Source: an uncultured Chloroflexota bacterium (GTDB lineage: Bacteria > Chloroflexota > Dehalococcoidia > Lucifugimonadales > CAJWER01). From it: a DNA stretch of 7,374 nucleotides. Where the stretch lies: contig CAJWER010000145.1 of the NCBI GenBank assembly GCA_913030785.1, forward strand, positions 1 through 7,374, read 5' to 3'. Below the pieces are notes generated by a model. It did not search any database, was not told where the DNA came from, and saw only the letters and a program-made list of their open reading frames with translations. Positions 1-5,754 of the stretch are shown in pieces (the stretch's first letter is position 1; every line of letters begins with the position of its first letter). The position numbers and the translations under genes were made by a program.

Positions 1-771
1 TTGCTGGCGCAGGGGGTGTGTCAGGGTGACCTCGAAGACAAGGTCGGTGGTGCCGTTGTCGGTTTCAAGTTCCGAGACGTCCGCGATACGGACGGCCGGA
101 TCGACGACATAGTCGGTGATTCGGGGTTCGGGTGAGATCTGTTCCCAGCCGTCCTCGGTGACCTTGCGAACGATGTATTCTCCCGGCGAGAGGTCGACGA
201 ACGAATAGTTTCCGTCGACGTCGGTGGTGGTACTGGTCTCATCGTCATCAAGGACACCGTCGTCGTCGGTGTCGAGGAAGATGGGCCAGTTGGCCAGCGG
301 TTCTTCTCCGGCGTCCTGGGTGCCGTTGCTGTTGCGGTCGTTGAACTTGGTGCCGTGGATCTCAGCAAAGAGCACGAACTCGACGGAACCGACGTCGGTG
401 GTTTCGGTCCCGCTGTCGTCACCGTCTTCGGGACGTTCGATACCCCGCTGATCGAAGGCATCCGCCCGGGCATTGGTGCCGGTATCGATCACCGGGCTGT
501 CGATCAGCGGGTAGTGGGTGGGAGTGGAACCACCGTTGTCCCCGAGCGGGCCGAGCCCGGGGTCCAGGGGACTGGCTGCCGATCCGAACTGGTCGTCCCT
601 GTCGACCCGGAAGCCCGTGGCGGTGCCCGGGTCGCCGACCAGGTTGAAGCCGAGGGAGTCGAAGACGCCGCTGACATCGACGTCGGGATCGCCGTTGGTC
701 GAGGTGTTGCCGGCGATGATCGTATTGGTGGTGATGGCCTGTCCGGCGTTGATGGCCACGCCGCCGCCGTC
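1..771 (-). CDS. Partial secreted surface protein: choice-of-anchor Q beta-helix end, SdrD-B-like domain, Calx-beta-like start
   Basis: An uninterrupted minus-strand frame (codons in phase with 3..1) reads as an extracellular repeat protein. From its N-terminal side it shows the tail of a parallel beta-helix (NTIIAGNTS, then DPDVDVSG, FNLVGD and a DQ..SPLDPGLGPLGDNGGST stretch). It then shows the usual closing block (PVIDTG, FDQRG, DVGSVEF) of choice-of-anchor Q proteins. Next comes an SdrD-B-like domain (GTKFNDRNSNGTQDAGEEP, LDTDDDGVLDDDE, TTTDVDGNYSFVDLSPGEY) whose Asp-rich loops suggest calcium binding. The last residues (ADVSELETDNGTTDLVFEV) look like the first strands of a Calx-beta domain. 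The protein runs off the left edge. Its upstream side has no start codon or signal peptide; recognisable sequence stops at about 771, where a plus-strand gene fragment takes over. Such proteins are abundant in Planctomycetota and other large-genome environmental bacteria and probably act in adhesion or cell-surface structure. The family call is firm; the exact role is unknown. Confidence 0.8.
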
Positions 772-783
772 GAGCACGTGGCC
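754..783. repeat. 7-bp inverted repeat at the head-to-head gene breakpoint
   Basis: GGCCACG (754-760) and CGTGGCC (777-783) form a perfect 7-bp inverted repeat with a 16-bp spacer. It lies exactly where the minus-strand surface protein stops being recognisable and the plus-strand membrane protein begins. Short inverted repeats at such a point are typical of fold-back inversions and of amplification chimeras. A 7-bp match in GC-rich DNA could also be chance. Confidence 0.45.
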
Positions 784-1314
784 CGCCAAAGCGAGGCGGT
801 CATCGGCACCCCCTTTGGAGCGGGCATCTGGTTCAACTATGCCTTCACAGCATTGTGGATAATCGACGCCTCTTGGTTGTGGTGGAATCCTGAATCCTAC
901 GCCAAGCGCGCGAAGTGGATCACTTGGGTCATCCACGGCTTCCTGTTTTTCATCGTGGTAAACGCCGCCGTGGTGTTCGCGCCGAGGGTGTTCGTCGGCG
1001 CGTCAGACCCCGAGATCGCCACGCCGCAGTGGTGCGCGGCACACGCACAGCCTACACAAAGTAGACCTCTCTCAGCGCCCCGCCGCCGCATACTGCCCTG
1101 CCCTCACACCCCTCGCCTCCAAAGCAGGCGCGACTGGAACCTCGTGCTGAGTGAGGCGGGCGCCGCGCACGCTTTGAAGGCTGGGCCATGCACACTCGTA
1201 TCCTGTCATGCTGCGGAGGCCCCAGACGAAGTATCTGGGGTGGGGGCCACGCAATTCTTCGACGGCCGAGACAGAACCCTACATCCCCAGACCCTTTGCA
1301 TCCGCTCAGGGTGA
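772..1314 (+). pseudogene. 5'-truncated gene fragment for a small multi-pass membrane protein
   Basis: A plus-strand frame carries clear membrane-protein sequence from about 775 to 984. It starts with HVARQSEAVIG and GAGIWFNYAF. It has a first hydrophobic segment (FTALWIIDASWLWW), a charged loop (PESYAKRAKW) and a second hydrophobic segment (ITWVIHGFLFFIVVNAAVVF). The pattern G.G.w.NYaF..lW..D..W......Y..R..W....h.Fl.F...Na.VVF recalls the C-terminal half of uncharacterised membrane proteins I remember from Planctomycetota; I could not search this. The N-terminal half is missing: upstream of about 772 the DNA codes for another protein on the opposite strand. An ATG at 355 is in frame, but its product would be the antisense of that gene. 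Past 984 the frame stays open to a TGA at 1312-1314, but the translation is Pro/Arg/His-rich and runs into an inverted repeat, so the true C-terminus is unclear. Probably a broken gene or a chimera product. Confidence 0.55.
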
Positions 1315-1358
1315 CATGCACCATCTTGGTTGGCTGAGGAGCAGAGCCCCTAGCGACT
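985..1358. other. Stretch without a convincing gene, left of the MFS transporter
   Basis: Translations here are low-complexity and resemble no family I know, although the frame from the membrane-protein fragment stays open as far as 1314. The region holds the degenerate inverted repeat at 1204-1316. It would also carry the 3' end of the MFS transcript, but I find no hairpin followed by a T-run on the minus strand below 1359. A C-rich section at 1060-1130 (for example ccctcacacccctcgcctcc) resembles decayed intergenic repeat sequence, but I cannot assign it. Confidence 0.5.
1204..1316. repeat. Degenerate ~113-bp intergenic inverted repeat (REP/MITE-like)
   Basis: The outer arms are TGTCATGCTG (1204-1213) and CAGGGTGACA (1307-1316); the second reverse-complements to TGTCACCCTG, matching 8 of 10 bases. 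Inner arms also match: ATCTGGGGTGGGG (1233-1245) against the reverse complement of ACATCCCCAGAC (1281-1292). The layout, TGTCA ends around a CTGGGG core, resembles dispersed intergenic palindromes I recall from environmental Chloroflexota and other contigs. No transposase is present, so any mobility would be non-autonomous. The copy is decayed. Confidence 0.5.
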
Positions 1359-2795
1359 CTACTGTGACGGCTCTACTTCCCTACCCATAGTAAATATCTG
1401 GGGAAACTTGAGCAGGACCACTCCCGAGAGCACGAGAAGTGCGGCTGCTGCCAGCAGCGTCGCGTCCTGCACCCCCATGAGCTGTGCCAGCGCCCCTGCC
1501 ACGAGACTCCCTAATGGGAAGATCCCAAATGTCATCGTGGAGATAGAAGCCACCCGCCCCCTCAGCAAGTCCGGCACAATCGAATTCACCGACGCCGCTA
1601 AAATCGAGAAGAACGTCATCACCGCCCCATTCGCGAGCATCAGAATTGGCACAGCAGGCGCAAAGCCCGACACCCGCGAGAAAGCAGCCATTGCGACCGC
1701 CACAACTCCCAGCGCCACCGCAATAAACACGCCTTTTCTTCGGACATTCCCCACGGACGCGGCGACGACCGTGCCGACGATATTCCCTGCGCCAATAAGT
1801 GACATCAGGAGACCCAGTCCCGCCGCATCAACACCATATACCTCCGATGCGTAGACCGGCAGCAGGCCGTGTACGAAGGGAAAGAACAATAGGGCGGTCG
1901 CACCAAGAAGCATCATCAAGCCCAGGATGAGGCGATTGTCTCTGACGTAGTCTGCCCCTTGGAGGAATCTCCGGAGAGGCGGTGGCCCCCCATCGACGCG
2001 TTCACGGGGAGCCAGAGGACCGACAGCCCGGGTCGCCACGAATGTCAGGGCATACATCGTACTGCTCACCAGGAGGGTCTGTCCCGGCCCAGCGGTCACC
2101 ACCAGTGCACCTCCGATCAGCGGCATGACGAGTCGCGACGCACCAAAGGCCAACGTGTTCAAGGCAAAGGCGTTTACCAGACTGCTCGTGGGCACGAGGT
2201 TGGGTATCAGTGCAGTCTTCGACGGTTCGGTCACCGCCCACGAGAGCCCCATCGCGAATGCGAAGACGAATATGTGCCAGGTCTGCCCGCGATCCAAGAT
2301 CAAGACCGCGGCAAATACCGTCGTGACCAGGGTCTGGTACACCGTCCCAACCATGAGAAGCCTGCGGCGGTCCCACGTATCGGCCAGGACGCCGCCGACA
2401 GGGCCCGCGATTAGGAACGGCAGCGAATCCAGGCCAAGGACCAGGCTGGTCAGCAGGGGCGAACCGGTGCGATCGTAAGCAAGCCAGCCAACCACCACCA
2501 TCTGCGTCCAAAACCCACCGGAGACACTCAGGGTCGAGAGCCACAAGAATCTGAAGTCCCGGTAACGCAACGATTCGAGCGTATGGATACGTCCCGCAAC
2601 CCTCGACGGCCTCAGGCGTCCCCTCGTGCTCGACCATCTCGCTGAGGCTAGGAGATTCGATTCCCGGTCGACAGCTTGATCTTGGGTGTGGGTCTCATCC
2701 ACCATGGACCGCGACTCCAGTGCCTTGTCGAACTCTCCGTTGGGATCCGACGGTTCGTCTTGATTCCTGAATTTTGCGTCGCCTATTTCTGGCAC
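1359..2795 (-). CDS. Major facilitator superfamily exporter, DHA3/MFS_3 type
   Basis: This inner-membrane protein probably exports a drug or small metabolite by proton antiport. The 478 residues contain about 10-12 hydrophobic segments from residue ~82 to ~465. The entry sequence LESLRYRDFRFLWLS (73-87) is typical of the MFS_3/EntS-like group. Motif A is present in the 2-3 loop as GGVLADTWDRRRL (134-146), and VPDLLRGRVASI (407-418) is the matching conserved stretch of the C-terminal half. The longest frame starts at a GTG (2795-2793) without a clear Shine-Dalgarno and gives a ~70-residue hydrophilic N-terminus. An internal ATG at 2705-2703 has GGAG 10 bases upstream and would give 448 residues, so it is a serious alternative. 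It is transcribed divergently from the phosphatase across a palindromic control region. Family confidence is high; the substrate cannot be predicted. No local regulator gene is visible. Confidence 0.92.
   Translation of the reverse strand: MPEIGDAKFRNQDEPSDPNGEFDKALESRSMVDETHTQDQAVDRESNLLASARWSSTRGRLRPSRVAGRIHTLESLRYRDFRFLWLSTLSVSGGFWTQMVVVGWLAYDRTGSPLLTSLVLGLDSLPFLIAGPVGGVLADTWDRRRLLMVGTVYQTLVTTVFAAVLILDRGQTWHIFVFAFAMGLSWAVTEPSKTALIPNLVPTSSLVNAFALNTLAFGASRLVMPLIGGALVVTAGPGQTLLVSSTMYALTFVATRAVGPLAPRERVDGGPPPLRRFLQGADYVRDNRLILGLMMLLGATALLFFPFVHGLLPVYASEVYGVDAAGLGLLMSLIGAGNIVGTVVAASVGNVRRKGVFIAVALGVVAVAMAAFSRVSGFAPAVPILMLANGAVMTFFSILAASVNSIVPDLLRGRVASISTMTFGIFPLGSLVAGALAQLMGVQDATLLAAAALLVLSGVVLLKFPQIFTMGREVEPSQ
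2715..2718 (-). promoter_or_regulatory. Possible ribosome binding site for an internal ATG of the MFS gene
   Basis: On the minus strand GGAG lies 10 bases before the ATG at 2705-2703. The GTG at 2795 has no comparable site. This favours a 448-residue product beginning MVDETH, but the 448 and 478 forms cannot be separated by sequence alone. Confidence 0.4.
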
Positions 2796-2838
2796 TTGAA
2801 TCCAATGCTAAACCTGTTCACTAGCTAGGGTGCCAGTT

Positions 2839-2883
2839 CAATCATGATAATGGCGTCACAATTATAGAGTCAATGATTGTGAC
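2839..2883. promoter_or_regulatory. Palindromic operator candidate
   Basis: GTCACAAT (2855-2862) and ATTGTGAC (2876-2883) form a perfect 8-bp inverted repeat with a 13-bp spacer. A second overlapping inverted repeat pairs CAATCAT (2839-2845) with ATGATTG (2873-2879). The spacer of the first overlaps the minus-strand TATAAT, so a bound dimeric repressor would block transcription of the MFS gene. Efflux genes are often controlled this way by TetR-, MarR- or GntR-type regulators, but none is encoded in the window. Confidence 0.5.
2861..2866 (-). promoter_or_regulatory. Possible -10 box for the MFS gene
   Basis: The minus strand reads a consensus TATAAT here, about 65 bases before the GTG at 2795. 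At 16-18 bases upstream there is only a GC-rich hexamer, with no recognisable -35 and no TGn extension. It may depend on an activator or be a chance AT-rich match inside the palindrome. Confidence 0.35.
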
Positions 2884-3038
2884 ACCCATCTCCGAGGAGT
2901 TCGCGCAACAACGCCCCGGGGTCCACAGACACATATCGAGGATGCGGTCCGCCCACGCCTGTGCGCCTGGGGTATACTCCGGGGTGCTGCGGTCATCCGC
3001 ACGCTACGTTGGCGTCGGCACGCCAAAATGGGAACGCG

Positions 3039-3043
3039 AGGAG
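3039..3043 (+). promoter_or_regulatory. Ribosome binding site deciding the phosphatase GTG start
   Basis: AGGAG sits 9 bases upstream of GTG at 3053-3055. The domain homology begins only about 12 residues after this GTG. It therefore outweighs the longer frame from ATG at 2873, whose extra 60 residues look non-coding and which starts inside the palindromic control region. Confidence 0.7.
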
Positions 3044-3052
3044 CGAACACAG

Positions 3053-4030
3053 GTGGTAGACGCTGGTGCAACACTAAAGACGAGTCTCCTCACTGAAATC
3101 GAAGTCCTCGCAGCGGAGATCGCCCGCGGCGGCGGCGCCATTCTGGCAAAGTACTTCGGCGCAAAGATCGACGCCGAGTATAAGGACAAGGCACGCACCG
3201 ACCCGGTCACCATCGCAGACCGTGAGTGCCAGCAGTACCTCGCAGAGGCCATCTCCAAGCGCTTCCCCCTCCACGGCATCGTCGGCGAGGAAGACGAGGA
3301 GGACAAGAGCAATGCTGAAGCCGTCGCCCCGGACACAGTTTGGATACTCGACCCCCTGGACGGCACAAAAAACTTCGTAAACGGCCTACCCGTATTCGCG
3401 TGCTCCGTCGGGGTCATCCACCGTGGCATGCCCGTCGCCGGCGCCATCTACCTCCCCTGGCCCGCAAAGCCGGAAGGAAGCGTATTGCACGCACGTAGTG
3501 GCGGCGGGGCGTTTCAGGACGGCCAAAAGTTGGAGATACCGCCGGCGGACACCCCTATAGGGGGTCGCCTCGTGGGCCTTCCCGGCTCCTTCGGAGCCTC
3601 ATTCCGGTTCAAGTCCACGATGCAAAAAGGGCCCGGCGAACTCAGGGTGAGCGGCAGCATCGCTTCCGAAATGGCGATGGCGGCGCGTGGGACGCTTCAA
3701 TACGCAATATTTGGCAGCCCACGGCTGTGGGATGTCGCCGCAGGGGTTACGCTGGTCATCGAGGCGGGCGGCGCCGTCATGCTAGGCAATCGCAGCGCCG
3801 GGGCCACACCACTGCAGCGCCCCTCCCTGAGCTGGACGCCAGCGAGCCCACTGGTGAACTGGACACCCGGCAAGACCACCATCGGTGAACTCAGGCGTTG
3901 GTCACCGCCCCTGTTGGCGGGCAGCCCCGGCATCGTACACCATGTGACCGACAACCTGATGTTGGCGTCGAGCCTGCGCCGAAGGGTCAGCCGCACTCTG
4001 CGTCAGAAGAGGTCTGGGTCTGGCCAATAG
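3053..4030 (+). CDS. Inositol monophosphatase superfamily phosphatase
   Basis: This is a Mg2+-dependent, lithium-sensitive-type phosphomonoesterase of 325 residues from the GTG start, slightly longer than the ~260-270 usual for the family. Numbered from that start, the metal site is complete. It has D.VT.AD (50-56 as DPVTIAD), the GEE glutamates in GEEDEED (78-84), DPLDGTKNF (100-108) supplying D100 and D103, and WDVAAG (226-231) with the last metal aspartate. The C-terminal RRWSPPLLAGSPGIV is also family-like, followed by a basic tail of about 30 residues. The substrate cannot be read from this: inositol phosphate, histidinol phosphate (HisN-type), fructose bisphosphate or PAP (CysQ-type) are all possible. 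It is transcribed divergently from the MFS gene and converges with the SCO1664-family gene, leaving 4 bp between stop codons, so it stands alone as a transcription unit. Cytoplasmic; no signal peptide. Confidence 0.9.
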   Translation: MVDAGATLKTSLLTEIEVLAAEIARGGGAILAKYFGAKIDAEYKDKARTDPVTIADRECQQYLAEAISKRFPLHGIVGEEDEEDKSNAEAVAPDTVWILDPLDGTKNFVNGLPVFACSVGVIHRGMPVAGAIYLPWPAKPEGSVLHARSGGGAFQDGQKLEIPPADTPIGGRLVGLPGSFGASFRFKSTMQKGPGELRVSGSIASEMAMAARGTLQYAIFGSPRLWDVAAGVTLVIEAGGAVMLGNRSAGATPLQRPSLSWTPASPLVNWTPGKTTIGELRRWSPPLLAGSPGIVHHVTDNLMLASSLRRRVSRTLRQKRSGSGQ

Positions 4031-4034
4031 GAAC

Positions 4035-4805
4035 CTACTCCAGGGGCCAGGGGACGTTGCGGCGCGGGTCGAGTTGCGGGACCATCGGAGACTCCAGAAT
4101 CGCGTCAAGGCGCTTAACCAGCCGGTCCACCTCATCTTCGGTGAGCAACTCGGCCAGGGCGCTCGTCAGCCCCTCGTCGGCGCTCAGTCGGTCCTTAAAC
4201 GACTTCAGATCCGCGACGATGTCCGGAGGAATGGGTTCGCCCCAGAACTCCAGCATGACGGTCCGGACCTTGAAATCCGGGTGGAACGTCAGCCCATGAT
4301 CGATACTCCAGATGGTGCCGTCCCCGCCAAGGAGGCAATGACCACCCTTTCGATCAGCGTTGTTGGACAGCAGGTCGAAAACCATGAACCGCCATAGCTT
4401 GTCCCGGTTGTCGGTAATCATGTCGAAGTAGGTGACACGGGGATCCGTCTCGACATAGAGCTGCATCGACCCGACCCCATATGGCCCGTCCCTTACCAGG
4501 ATCAGCGGCACTGGAGGCCAGCCGAGGGCCTGGCTCAAAAGGAACGCAGCGTGCTCCCTCTTGTATAGGGACCCGCTGGGGAAGTCGGACAGAGGCATCT
4601 CACCGTCGCGGGGTTTGTACACCGCCCTCAGGAACTTGCCAGGACCAGCGTCGATCCGCACCAGGAATGTATAGTTGGAACTCCACGGAATCCTCTGGCC
4701 CCCTAGTACCTCGCCCTCCAACAGAATGAGAGCGGCTTCGTCGTCGGCCAGATCAACCACCTCGGCGCCTTCCGTCTGACTCTCCGGTGAAGGGGACTGT
4801 TCCAT
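4035..4805 (-). CDS. SCO1664 family protein, phosphatidylinositol 3-/4-kinase-like fold
   Basis: These 256 residues match what I recall of the SCO1664 family (TIGR03843), which is distantly related to PI3/4-kinases. Kinase-like landmarks are visible. They are AVYKPRDGE (61-69) with the candidate ATP-binding K64, YKREHAAF (81-88) with a candidate partner E84, FDLLSNNADRKGGHCL (143-158) as the catalytic-loop equivalent with N149 and D151, and WSIDHGLTFH (166-175) with D169 in the DFG-like place. The biochemical activity is unknown; it could phosphorylate a protein or small molecule. The ATG at 4805-4803 has a weak GAGAG just upstream. The gene follows the DUF3090 gene on the same strand after 133 bp, and from memory the two families are neighbours in Actinobacteria and Chloroflexota, so a shared function is likely. 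Its 3' end almost touches that of the phosphatase. Confidence 0.85.
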   Translation of the reverse strand: MEQSPSPESQTEGAEVVDLADDEAALILLEGEVLGGQRIPWSSNYTFLVRIDAGPGKFLRAVYKPRDGEMPLSDFPSGSLYKREHAAFLLSQALGWPPVPLILVRDGPYGVGSMQLYVETDPRVTYFDMITDNRDKLWRFMVFDLLSNNADRKGGHCLLGGDGTIWSIDHGLTFHPDFKVRTVMLEFWGEPIPPDIVADLKSFKDRLSADEGLTSALAELLTEDEVDRLVKRLDAILESPMVPQLDPRRNVPWPLE

Positions 4806-4938
4806 GTGCTCTCGCTAAGTTAGACTGGCAATGCGAATTTGCGCCCTCAACACCCCAAATGTCTCGCTTAGAAGCAACTGGAGACAGGGCGGACCAAGCT
4901 CGGCCCAACTCAACGCGCGCAGCGCCGCCTGTACCGGC
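4806..4938. other. Gap between DUF3090 and SCO1664-family genes
   Basis: These 133 bases carry no supported gene, terminator hairpin or clear promoter. They are longer than a tightly coupled operon gap, so co-transcription of the two flanking genes is likely from conservation of the pair but not proven by spacing. Confidence 0.4.
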
Positions 4939-5457
4939 CTAGAGGTCGCTTATGTGCTGGAGTGCGTGGCCATTGGACCTTGGACACGTATGGCCCTCCG
5001 GATCCATCGGGCTGCCGCACAAGGGACACAATGGCCTGCCCGCGGCACAAAGTTCCAAAGAGTCCGCCGCAAACCTGGCCAGCTGCTGCCTTTCAGCCCA
5101 TATCCGCACCGTAGGCTCCTGCTCTTCCTCGTCTGATTCAGCGTCGTGAGCATCTATGATGAGCCGTTCGCGACTACCGTCGTGGCCGAGGACAAGGCGA
5201 CCGACCTTGAATTCCAACCGGCCCCCCAACCTCTCTGCGCCTTCTGATATCGGACGTGAGCGATCCAACTCGGGGAGGGACGAATGAAGTTGGTTGATGG
5301 CCACCGCCAACTGAAAGAGCTGTTCCTTCTCCAGCCACATCATCGCAGAGCCCGCGTCGCCGTCTACGAGGATGCGAAACGTGCGATGACCAGGCTCTCC
5401 CAGGGCCTCGGCTCTGATGTTCTCGACGCGCATGAACTCGGTCTTTTCGTCAGCCAT
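4939..5457 (-). CDS. DUF3090 family protein with C-terminal zinc ribbon
   Basis: The 172-residue protein matches the DUF3090 (TIGR03847) pattern. It has GEPGHRTFRI near residue 20-29, MMWLEKEQLFQLAVAINQL (39-57), and a central strand-rich part with GRLVLGHD. An acidic linker (ESDEEEQE, 107-114) follows, then TVRIWAERQQLARFA. The C-terminus is a compact metal-binding knuckle, CPLCGSPMDPEGHTCPRSNGH (144-164), with C144, C147, C158 and His156 or His164 as probable Zn2+ ligands. Function is unknown for the whole family. It lies directly upstream of the SCO1664-family gene in the same direction; in Actinobacteria a phosphomutase-like gene (MSMEG_4193 type) is often the third partner, but it is not here. 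The ATG at 5457-5455 has only a distant AAGGA. A second ATG at 5433-5431 is closer to where homology begins and could be the real start. Confidence 0.88.
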   Translation of the reverse strand: MADEKTEFMRVENIRAEALGEPGHRTFRILVDGDAGSAMMWLEKEQLFQLAVAINQLHSSLPELDRSRPISEGAERLGGRLEFKVGRLVLGHDGSRERLIIDAHDAESDEEEQEPTVRIWAERQQLARFAADSLELCAAGRPLCPLCGSPMDPEGHTCPRSNGHALQHISDL

Positions 5458-5744
5458 ATAGACCGTCCAATCCTTGAGGATGCATCATATCCTAGCATGC
5501 CGGGTGGGACATGGCGCTAGCAACAGCCGCTCTTTTTGGCACATTGTTTTGCTGGGGAAAGGAAGAACAGGAGGGCCAGAACTGAAAGTTCTACAGACTA
5601 CCGTTCATGGTGAGCCTGTCGAACCATCGGCCCCCCGACAAGCTCACGACAGACGACAGCAGTATGCCCCTGTATATCCCCATCCAAGGACCAGATCCCG
5701 AAACGCAGACGCCCATCCCCACCCCTCGAAGCGTGCGCAGCACA
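5458..5744. other. Intergenic region downstream of lepA
   Basis: No frame here resembles a protein. The stretch holds the imperfect hairpin at 5610-5647 and an 11-bp sequence that recurs at the lepA stop codon. It must carry the end of the lepA transcript and probably the promoter of the DUF3090 gene; I find neither a T-tract terminator nor a convincing -35/-10 pair. Confidence 0.45.
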
Positions 5745-5754
5745 CTACCGTTCA
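5597..5754. repeat. 11-bp direct repeats flanking a possible small element
   Basis: ACTACCGTTCA occurs at 5597-5607 and again at 5744-5754, where it overlaps the lepA stop codon and its last coding bases. The 136 bp between contain the hairpin repeat. The arrangement could be a target-site duplication of a small non-autonomous element or a local duplication of the gene end. A chance 11-base match within 160 bp is unlikely but not excluded. Confidence 0.35.
5610..5647. repeat. Imperfect hairpin repeat in the lepA-DUF3090 gap
   Basis: GTGAGCCTGTCG (5610-5621) and CGACAAGCTCAC (5636-5647) are inverted with one mismatch out of 12. On the minus-strand transcript the mismatch becomes a G-U pair, giving a continuous 12-bp stem with a 14-base loop about 100 bases after the lepA stop codon. 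No T-run follows it, so it is not a standard intrinsic terminator. The GGTGAGC.TGTCGAACC motif resembles dispersed intergenic repeats I recall from many environmental genomes. Confidence 0.55.

Larger units (their letters stand above)
2796..3052. other. Divergent intergenic region between MFS exporter and phosphatase
   Basis: This AT-richer stretch separates two genes transcribed away from each other. It contains a palindromic operator candidate (2839-2883), a minus-strand TATAAT (2861-2866), and a plus-strand TATACT (2973-2978) that could be the -10 box of the phosphatase gene about 75 bases before its GTG. No good TTGACA lies at the usual distance from either box. The phosphatase frame is open back to an ATG at 2873, but that part encodes nothing resembling the family. 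Confidence 0.5.

Noticed and set aside
355..1314. A single 319-residue plus-strand protein
   Set aside because: Its first ~140 residues are the antisense of a clearly recognisable beta-helix/SdrD-B coding frame; only the part after about 772 looks like protein.
1320..1358. Terminator hairpin of the MFS gene
   Set aside because: Only a 5-bp weak stem (around gaggagcagagcccct) without a T-tract.
2002..2637. 211-residue minus-strand frame
   Set aside because: It lies inside the MFS gene in another frame and has no family-like features.
2873..3052. Extended N-terminus of the phosphatase from ATG at 2873
   Set aside because: The 60 extra residues resemble nothing in the family and overlap the palindromic control region; GTG at 3053 has a well-placed AGGAG.
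3004..3447. 147-residue minus-strand frame opposite the phosphatase
   Set aside because: Antisense shadow of conserved catalytic motifs on the plus strand.
5610..5647. Rho-independent terminator of lepA
   Set aside because: The stem is good but no T-run follows on the minus strand, so I list it as a repeat only.
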